Source of the DNA: Cyclobacteriaceae bacterium
Lineage (GTDB): Bacteria; Bacteroidota; Bacteroidia; Cytophagales; Cyclobacteriaceae
Assembly: GCA_003565295.1 (NCBI GenBank)
Contig: PXCO01000363.1
Location: 1 to 39,857 of the forward strand
Reading direction: 5' to 3'
DNA length: 39,857 nt
The notes beneath the pieces were generated by a model. That model was not told the origin of the DNA and ran no database searches. It worked only from the letters and a program-made list of their open reading frames with translations. Positions 34,734-39,857 of this stretch are shown here, in pieces; the first letter of the stretch is position 1, and each line of letters opens with the position of its first letter. The position numbers were made by a program, and so were the translations under genes.

Positions 34734-35545
34734 TATTTAAATGGTGAATCTTTTTCCTTGGCCATATGATTATAGACCACCTTGTCCATGATACCGGGTA
34801 CCCATTTGTTAAGGAAGTGGGCAAGTTTCCCTTCTCTTGTCAGTATCAGGTCACGCTTTTTATTAAGCGTGGCCTTCAAAATAAATCCTGCCACCTCTTC
34901 TGCACGCATCATTTTGCTTTCATCCCTGGGGGATTCTTTTTGAATGCTCCCATCGGCGGTCAAAGCCTGGTTCCTGATATTGGAAGCGGTGAAACCGGGA
35001 CAGGCCACCAATACATGTACTCCTTTTTTCATGACTTCCGTACGAAGAGACTCCAAAAAACCATTCATGGCATACTTACTTGCTGTGTAGGCTGTTCTTG
35101 CCGGGGTTCCCCTGAAACCGTTAATTGAGGATACTCCCACAATACTCCCTTTGTTCCTAAGTATTTCCGGAAGGGCATATTTGGTGGCATACACGGTACC
35201 CCAAAAATTGATATCCATAACCTGCCTGAACACTTTCAGATCCAGGTCCTCAAAAAGGGCTCGCATGGAAATTCCCGCATTGTTGATCAGGATGTCTATT
35301 CTTCCAAAATGCCTCATGACCTCCTCCACCATGGCTTTGTTTTCCTCTTCCTCGGCCGCATTGCACACCAACCCCGCACAAAGGATGCCTGCCTTTTGGA
35401 GATGTAGCAAGCTATTATCGAGTTTCACCTGGCTTCTCCCAGTGATAAATACCGCCGCACCTTCATTCCCAAAAATTCTTGCGCAAGCCTCTCCAATGCC
35501 AGAAGTGGCTCCCGTTACGACAACTACTTTATCCTTCAACTTCAT
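34733..35545 (-). CDS. Short-chain dehydrogenase/reductase (first gene of helicase transcript)
   Basis: 270-residue SDR. TGATSGIG lies at residues 11-18, NNAG at 88-91, the catalytic Ser in VSSING (about 139-140), and YTASK provides Tyr153/Lys157. The C-terminal region is basic and partly hydrophobic (FLNKWVPGIMDKVVYNHMAK), as in membrane-associated DHRS7-like SDRs. Substrate unknown. It shares the TAATG stop/start with the helicase gene downstream, so both are made from one message, although a functional link between them is not obvious. A TATATTTA sequence (one mismatch from the -7 consensus) lies about 25 bp before its start. Confidence 0.92.
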   Translation of the reverse strand: MKLKDKVVVVTGATSGIGEACARIFGNEGAAVFITGRSQVKLDNSLLHLQKAGILCAGLVCNAAEEEENKAMVEEVMRHFGRIDILINNAGISMRALFEDLDLKVFRQVMDINFWGTVYATKYALPEILRNKGSIVGVSSINGFRGTPARTAYTASKYAMNGFLESLRTEVMKKGVHVLVACPGFTASNIRNQALTADGSIQKESPRDESKMMRAEEVAGFILKATLNKKRDLILTREGKLAHFLNKWVPGIMDKVVYNHMAKEKDSPFK

Positions 35546-35646
35546 TTATGATCGTTCAATAAACCTTAAATATAGGCATTATCCCCTATTCCTTCCTAAT
35601 GATAGAAAGCATTGCCGCAATTTGCGAGGGATTCTATAAAATTCTG

Positions 35647-35654
35647 TAATTTTG
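35647..35654 (+). promoter_or_regulatory. Putative -7 element of rlmD, close to the start codon
   Basis: TAATTTTG, an exact TAnnTTTG match. TTTG at 35621-35624 could be the -33 element (22-bp spacer). The element ends only 7 bp before the ATG, so the message would be leaderless or nearly so. Confidence 0.6.
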
Positions 35655-35661
35655 CCCGCCT

Positions 35662-37065
35662 ATGTCCCGAAAGATGAAAAACAAGGTCCTGGAAGGCCTG
35701 GAAATTGAGAGAATTGCCTCTGAAGGAAAATGCGTGGCCCACTATGAAGGCAAGGTGGTTTTTGTGCAGCACGTGGCCCCCGGGGATGTGGTGGATGTAA
35801 GGGTCACCAAAGGAAGAAGCAGTTACCTGGAAGCGGAGGCCATAAACATACGGTCTTATTCAAAAGACAGGGTGGAACCATTCTGTCAGCATTTTGGCGT
35901 ATGCGGTGGGTGTAAATGGCAGCATTTGGACTACTCCTTACAACTCAGTTATAAAAGACAACAGGTAATCGACCAGTTTCAACGAATTGCCAAAGTACCC
36001 CTCCCGGAGGTTAACCCGATAATTGGTGCAAAGGAAGACCGCTATTACCGGAATAAGCTTGATTTTACCTTTTCTAACAACCGCTGGCTGACCCAGGAGG
36101 AAATTTCCAGCGGGGAGACTTTTGAAAAAAACGCCTTGGGATTCCATGTGCCAAAAAGGTTCGACAAAATCGTGGATATCGCTCATTGCCATTTACAGGA
36201 AGAGCCCTCCAATGAAATCAGGAATCAGTTACGTGAATTTGCGCTTTCAAAGGGCATCAGCTTTTACGATATCATCCGCCAGGAAGGCACGCTCCGGAAC
36301 TTAATTATCCGCACAACGCTCTCCGGGGAGGTAATGGTTATCGTGCAGTTTGGCGAAGATAATGAGGAGACCATACAGGAGGTTATGGCTTTCTTGAAGA
36401 ATAAATTCCCCAATATCATCTCGCTACTGTACATCATCAACACCAAAAAGAACGAAACCTTCCATGATTTGGAGGTACACACCTATGCAGGCCAACCCTA
36501 TATTGAGGAAAAGATGGAGGGGTTACGTTTCCGGATAGGCCCCAAGTCTTTTTATCAGACCAATTCCGCACAGGCCTACAGACTTTATCAGGTGGCAAGG
36601 GAATATGCCGATCTTAGCGGCGATCAGGTGGTTTACGACCTCTACACCGGAACAGGCACCATTGCCAACTTTGTTGCCAGGCAGGCCAAGCAGGTGATTG
36701 GTGTGGAATATGTGGAGGAAGCGGTGAAGGATGCCCGCATCAATTCCGAGGTTAATGGCATCGAAAACACAGTTTTCTATGCGGGGGACATGAAGGATAT
36801 GCTCAATGAGGATTTCATGAAGAGCCATCCTGCACCGGATGTGGTGATCACCGACCCCCCAAGAGCGGGAATGCATGGGGATGTGGTGTCCCGCTTAAAT
36901 GCGCTGGGAGCTTCCAAAATTGTATATGTAAGCTGTAATCCGGCCACCCAGGCCAGGGATGTGGCATTATTATCCGAAATTTATGAAGTAAAGGCCATTC
37001 AGCCAGTTGATATGTTTCCACAGACCTATCATGTGGAGAATGTGGTTTTACTCACCAAAAAATAG
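35662..37065 (+). CDS. rlmD: 23S rRNA (uracil-5-)-methyltransferase
   Basis: 467-residue SAM-dependent enzyme of the RumA/RlmD/TrmA group that methylates uracil C5 in RNA. An N-terminal TRAM domain (about 6-65) binds RNA. A 4Fe-4S site is formed by Cys75, Cys81, Cys84 (CQHFGVCGGCKWQH) and Cys176 (IAHCHLQ). The SAM-binding motif is VVYDLYTGTGTIANFVA and the catalytic nucleophile is Cys425 in VYVSCNPATQARD, preceded by TDPPRAGMH. Whether it modifies U1939 (RlmD), U747 (RlmC) or another site cannot be fixed from sequence by eye. The 125-residue gene follows after 6 bp on the same message. Confidence 0.95.
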   Translation: MSRKMKNKVLEGLEIERIASEGKCVAHYEGKVVFVQHVAPGDVVDVRVTKGRSSYLEAEAINIRSYSKDRVEPFCQHFGVCGGCKWQHLDYSLQLSYKRQQVIDQFQRIAKVPLPEVNPIIGAKEDRYYRNKLDFTFSNNRWLTQEEISSGETFEKNALGFHVPKRFDKIVDIAHCHLQEEPSNEIRNQLREFALSKGISFYDIIRQEGTLRNLIIRTTLSGEVMVIVQFGEDNEETIQEVMAFLKNKFPNIISLLYIINTKKNETFHDLEVHTYAGQPYIEEKMEGLRFRIGPKSFYQTNSAQAYRLYQVAREYADLSGDQVVYDLYTGTGTIANFVARQAKQVIGVEYVEEAVKDARINSEVNGIENTVFYAGDMKDMLNEDFMKSHPAPDVVITDPPRAGMHGDVVSRLNALGASKIVYVSCNPATQARDVALLSEIYEVKAIQPVDMFPQTYHVENVVLLTKK

Positions 37066-37071
37066 TCTTCT

Positions 37072-37449
37072 ATGATCAGAGATGAAAACGACCCGGAGTT
37101 AAACGGTAAATACCTTGGCACCATTTCCACGGATTTTGTGAAAGTGTGTGACACCTTAAAAGAAGCTTCTTATCAGGTTAGGTCCAGAAAGTTCTCGGAG
37201 CATCCTATCTTTCCTATATGCAAGGTGGATCAACCCATAGGCAAGCTATTGCTCAGCCGGGAAGAAAAGCCATTGGAGTGGAACTATTACATCACCTACC
37301 TGGACGAGTTCATTCAAAGGAAATTGATCGATGAAAATTCCATTGAGGATTTCAAACGTTCCTATAAGGACCCAGATGAGTTTTGCTGCCTGTTTGTGGT
37401 GGATGAAGAATTTACCAATTTCCTGTATATACCTTATCCTAATGATTGA
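37072..37449 (+). CDS. Conserved-looking hypothetical protein, 125 residues
   Basis: Soluble acidic protein with no signal peptide or membrane helix. Recognisable stretches are TDFVKVCDTLKEASYQVRSR, PIFPICKVDQPIGKLLLSRE and EWNYYITYLDEFIQRKLID, plus an EFCCLFVVDEEFTNFLYIPY end. I recognise no named domain. It starts 6 bp after the rlmD stop and is very likely co-transcribed; a role in RNA modification or translation is possible from position only. Confidence 0.8.
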   Translation: MIRDENDPELNGKYLGTISTDFVKVCDTLKEASYQVRSRKFSEHPIFPICKVDQPIGKLLLSREEKPLEWNYYITYLDEFIQRKLIDENSIEDFKRSYKDPDEFCCLFVVDEEFTNFLYIPYPND

Positions 37450-37476
37450 CCATTTGGTTAATTGTTACATTTTGGG

Positions 37477-37806
37477 CTAACCTAGCTTTAAAGTGAAAAT
37501 TCCGGAGATTTTCAAATATGTTAAGCCTTGTTCAACAATATTCAAACTTCCCCTTCCTATTGAATCAAAAATGTAATCCCAACTAAGGTGTCCTTCTGAA
37601 ATTTCCGCTCTTAAAAACTCCACAGCATATAAAACAAAACAGGCATAGCAGTAATTGGTATCTTCCCAATACTCCTTAAGCAAAACTTTAAGGGCTTGAT
37701 ATCGACCATTGGAAATATTGTGACCATTTAACGGTCTGCCATCTGGAGACCCAAATTCTCTTTTACTAACAAACTTTTGTAGAAATTCTTTATAAAAACC
37801 CGTAGT
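37477..37806 (-). pseudogene. N-terminal remnant of a larger gene (possibly YjiT/STY4851-like)
   Basis: Coding-like frame of about 109 residues, open from just after a TGA at 37807-37809 to a TAG at 37477. There is no ATG in the frame; only a TTG at 37683 could start it, and that lies after the most conserved-looking part. Upstream residues read FYKEFLQKFVSKREFGSPDG, then RPLNGHNISNGRYQALKVLL, followed by CYACFVLYAVEFLRAEIS and LSWDYIFDSIGRGSL. The SPDGRPL and FVLYA-E-LR pieces resemble the N-terminus of the large YjiT/STY4851-type proteins found in E. coli-like immigration/defence regions (from memory, not confirmed). It ends after about 110 residues, so most of the gene is gone, and the lack of a start implies a 5' frameshift or truncation as well. 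Confidence 0.55.
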
Positions 37807-38410
37807 TCAATTCTAAAATAAATCAGTTTAAAAAATTTTTCAAATAAAAAGCCAATGTGTGGCCCAAATCCTCATGCAATTTATTTTTGAGCTTCCTATC
37901 ATTTCGAACACACATGGACAAAATTAACACTACATTATTTACCAGATTCTACCAACATTAGACAAAATTTCCATCGAAATAAGTGGATGAGTTCAAAACC
38001 GGAAAGCTAGTAGCATCTGTCGGGGGCTACTGTCCTGTATTGATGGCTCGGCCCCAGCGGTTGGCTCGCCGTAGAAGGCCGGATTGCAGGGTTTTTGAAC
38101 AGTAATGGCAGCACCCGTGCTTTCTTCCTGTCCACAAATTTGCCAAAAACCAGATAGGTCACGCTGTCCACCTACTGTACCTCCTGTGCCCTGGCAGGCT
38201 TAATTTTCGCACCATTGAGGCTCTAAGATTTAGCAGCCGTAACTAGTTAAGAAATGTACAAAATATGATAGCTTTCTCTTTCCTTTCATGTTAAGCCATC
38301 ATCATCAAAAGGTTTCCACAGAATTATTGAAGGATTTATCCACTTTTTTAAGCATGATTTGAGGCCTTTTTGAAAGATTTGTACGAATTTTTGAAATTTT
38401 TCTCCACCTT

Positions 38411-38474
38411 TTTTTCATAGGTGATTTCTAATTTTGAACTAGTCAACCATTTAAAATCACACACCTATGAAAAA
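38411..38474. repeat. 13-bp perfect inverted repeat flanking the SusC promoter
   Basis: TTTTTCATAGGTG (38411-38423) and CACCTATGAAAAA (38462-38474) are exact reverse complements. An additional ATTT/AAAT pair lies inside them, separated from the right arm by 4 extra bases. The right arm covers the start codon. The TAATTTTG -7 element lies between the arms. Confidence 0.85.
38429..38436 (+). promoter_or_regulatory. Putative -7 element of the SusC-type gene
   Basis: TAATTTTG, an exact TAnnTTTG match, 30 bp before the ATG at 38467. The predicted leader is about 24 nt. No clear -33 element is visible. Confidence 0.5.
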
Positions 38475-39857
38475 CATCCGTTACTATTTAATCCTGCCAC
38501 TGCTTTGCCTGCTGTTTGGGGCGCATGCCCAAACGCGAAGCGTAAGTGGCCAGGTCATTTCTGAAGAGGACAATCAGCCCATACCTGGGGTGTCGGTCCT
38601 ATTAAAAGGTACCGGCACGGGCACGGCTACCGACCTTGAAGGAAGGTATAGTTTATCAGTGACCGGTGACAATCCCGTACTGGTTTTTTCTTTTGTGGGA
38701 TTGGAGAGCAAAGAGGTGGAAGTGGGCAATCAATCCACACTAGATGTAGGCCTCAGACCAGATATGGGACAGCTTAGTGAGGTGGTGGTGGTAGGTTATG
38801 GTACCGCCAAACGCCAAGACCTTACCACATCTGTGGGAAAACTGGAAAATGTGCAAAGGACGGTGGATAGGCCTATTTCCAGTGCCCAGGACATGCTACA
38901 GGGACAGATTGCGGGGGTTACCGTAGTGGCCAACTCCGGACAACCAAATGAAACACCAAGAGTGGTAATAAGGGGGGCCGGCACATTTGCGGATGAATCC
39001 CCTTTATATGTGGTGGACGGAATGCCTTATTATGGAGGCAGGATTAATCCTAATGACATAGAAAGCATGGTGGTGCTAAAAGATGCCGCCGCTGCCGCTA
39101 TTTACGGAGCCCAGGCCGCCTCAGGGGTGATTGTGATCACCACTAAGAGCGGGAAAACAGGTGCCCCAAGGATTAATTTGGACGTTTATCAAGGTTGGCA
39201 ATCAGCTTACCAGCTCCCGGAAGCATTAAATGCCGAGGAATATGCTGCTGCCTACAGAAGGGCTGCTGAACATGCCGGGGCAAACCCCAACCCAGCCCAT
39301 GACCCCAATCAAAACCCCTGGAGCCAAACCACCAGGACCAACTGGATGGATGAAATTTTCAGAACCGGGGCCATCACCAATTTAAACTTCCAGATTAGCG
39401 GAGGAAGCGAAAGAGGCAGGTACAGCACCTCCATTGGTTATCATAACAGAGAGGGCCTTTTACAAAATACCCACTATGAACTTTTCTCGGGAAGGCTCAA
39501 AGGTGAGTATGACATCACAGATAAATTTAGGGTAGGGCAAAACATCTATTTTAACCACAGTACCGAAAGAGGCATCAACACCAGCAGTAGTTATAGTGGG
39601 GCCATCATCAATGCTATTTACATGAACCCCGCGGCACCGGTATATGATGAGGAGGGAAATTTCCACGGTACAGTGCCTTTCGAACTGTCGCAGTTTGCCG
39701 GAGCCTACGGCGACACTTATAACCCAATGGCCCTATTACTGAGGCCTAATAGACAGCATCCAAGGTCAAATTTAAATGCCATTACTTACGCCGAGTATGA
39801 CATTCTGGAAAACCTGACTTTCCGATCCAGCTTCTCCATAGACATGTGGCAATGGTC
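38467..39857 (+). CDS. SusC/RagA-family TonB-linked outer-membrane protein (3' end outside window)
   Basis: The first 463 residues of a receptor that runs off the window; the full family length is about 1000. A signal peptide is present (about 1-22, ending AHAQ), followed by a carboxypeptidase-regulatory-like domain (about 25-100, SGQVISEEDNQPIPGVSVLL start and GKYSLSV-like EGRYSLSV). The SusC signature LSEVVVVGYGTAKRQDLTTS is at about 103-122. The plug domain (about 125-225) includes PLYVVDGMPYYGG, VLKDAAAAAIYGAQAASGVI and ITTKSGK. Barrel strands begin after about 230. SusC proteins pair with a SusD lipoprotein to take up glycans or other large nutrients, so a susD gene is expected just past the window. 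The start is ATG at 38467, inside the right arm of the inverted repeat. Confidence 0.95.
   Translation, partial: MKNIRYYLILPLLCLLFGAHAQTRSVSGQVISEEDNQPIPGVSVLLKGTGTGTATDLEGRYSLSVTGDNPVLVFSFVGLESKEVEVGNQSTLDVGLRPDMGQLSEVVVVGYGTAKRQDLTTSVGKLENVQRTVDRPISSAQDMLQGQIAGVTVVANSGQPNETPRVVIRGAGTFADESPLYVVDGMPYYGGRINPNDIESMVVLKDAAAAAIYGAQAASGVIVITTKSGKTGAPRINLDVYQGWQSAYQLPEALNAEEYAAAYRRAAEHAGANPNPAHDPNQNPWSQTTRTNWMDEIFRTGAITNLNFQISGGSERGRYSTSIGYHNREGLLQNTHYELFSGRLKGEYDITDKFRVGQNIYFNHSTERGINTSSSYSGAIINAIYMNPAAPVYDEEGNFHGTVPFELSQFAGAYGDTYNPMALLLRPNRQHPRSNLNAITYAEYDILENLTFRSSFSIDMWQW

Larger units (their letters stand above)
37450..38466. other. Decayed, gene-poor region upstream of the SusC-type receptor
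   Basis: About 1 kb without an intact gene. From left to right it holds a start-less gene remnant (37477-37806, minus), AT-rich filler (about 37810-37990), a GC-richer block (about 38000-38240) with a 54-codon minus frame (38007-38171) of unknown origin, and the SusC promoter with its inverted repeat. The changes in composition suggest leftover pieces of removed or rearranged DNA. Confidence 0.6.

Noticed and set aside
34733-35545. The three SDR genes of the window as a tandem duplication
   Set aside because: Their cofactor and active-site surroundings differ clearly and they lie far apart, so separate origins are more likely.
38305-38418. 37-codon minus-strand frame starting MKKRWRKISK, mirror of the SusC start
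   Set aside because: Its start arises from the inverted repeat, it is short and basic without a known family, and no -7 element points toward it in the present orientation.

Overview
The window reads as part of a Bacteroidota chromosome, most likely order Cytophagales (Cyclobacteriaceae-like, by inference from gene content). The main signs are SusC/RagA-type and OMP_b-brl_3-type TonB-dependent receptors, a Bacteroidota-style ECF sigma/anti-sigma pair with envelope proteins, and repeated TAnnTTTG promoter -7 elements (TAATTTTG, TACCTTTG, TATATTTG) with weak Shine-Dalgarno signals. Genes are dense on both strands. I see no rRNA, tRNA, CRISPR array, intact insertion sequence or prophage.

Layout. 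1-10.4 kb: 3' part of a large multi-PAS histidine kinase, an AI-2E/PerM-type permease, two convergent short-chain dehydrogenases, a TonB-dependent outer-membrane protein and a SulP anion transporter with a strong terminator. 10.4-11.0 kb: gene-poor gap holding an imperfect hairpin. 11.0-15.9 kb: a secreted hypothetical protein, purB, a DUF4397 lipoprotein, and a ferredoxin-reductase/2Fe-2S fusion followed by a small membrane protein. 15.9-19.3 kb: a four-gene minus-strand operon of ECF sigma factor, anti-sigma factor, outer-membrane barrel protein and DUF4097 protein. 19.5-21.5 kb: an FAD-dependent dehydrogenase overlapping a CoA-binding protein by 4 bp. 21.6-25.8 kb: a likely nitric-oxide/redox-stress module with an NnrS-like membrane protein, a ScdA/RIC-like di-iron protein lacking its usual Cys-Cys motif, and a 598-residue protein with nitronate-monooxygenase-like motifs. 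The last gene has a CRP/FNR-type palindrome upstream of a good -7 element. 25.8-26.5 kb: Hsp20 and a small conserved-looking protein. 26.7-30.6 kb: a 2-keto-3-deoxy sugar-acid operon (dgoK, eda, GntP permease, fumarylacetoacetate-hydrolase-family enzyme). 30.7-35.5 kb: a DUF4011/UPF1-like helicase translationally coupled to a short-chain dehydrogenase. 35.7-37.4 kb: rlmD and a small hypothetical gene. 37.45-38.47 kb: a roughly 1-kb decayed region containing a start-less remnant of a larger gene. 38.47 kb to the end: the 5' part of a SusC/RagA receptor whose -7 element and start codon lie within or between the arms of an inverted repeat.

How genes work together. The sugar-acid operon would import an aldonate and phosphorylate its 2-keto-3-deoxy derivative (DgoK). 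Eda-type aldolase would then cleave it to pyruvate and glyceraldehyde-3-phosphate, with the FAH-family enzyme offering a possible non-phosphorylating branch. The sigma/anti-sigma operon probably monitors the envelope. The most unusual part is 21.6-25.8 kb: a non-canonical ScdA-like protein, two related 19-bp dyad sites in its upstream region, and an uncharacterised flavin-barrel-like protein under a probable CRP/FNR-family switch. The second notable item is the inverted repeat around the SusC promoter.
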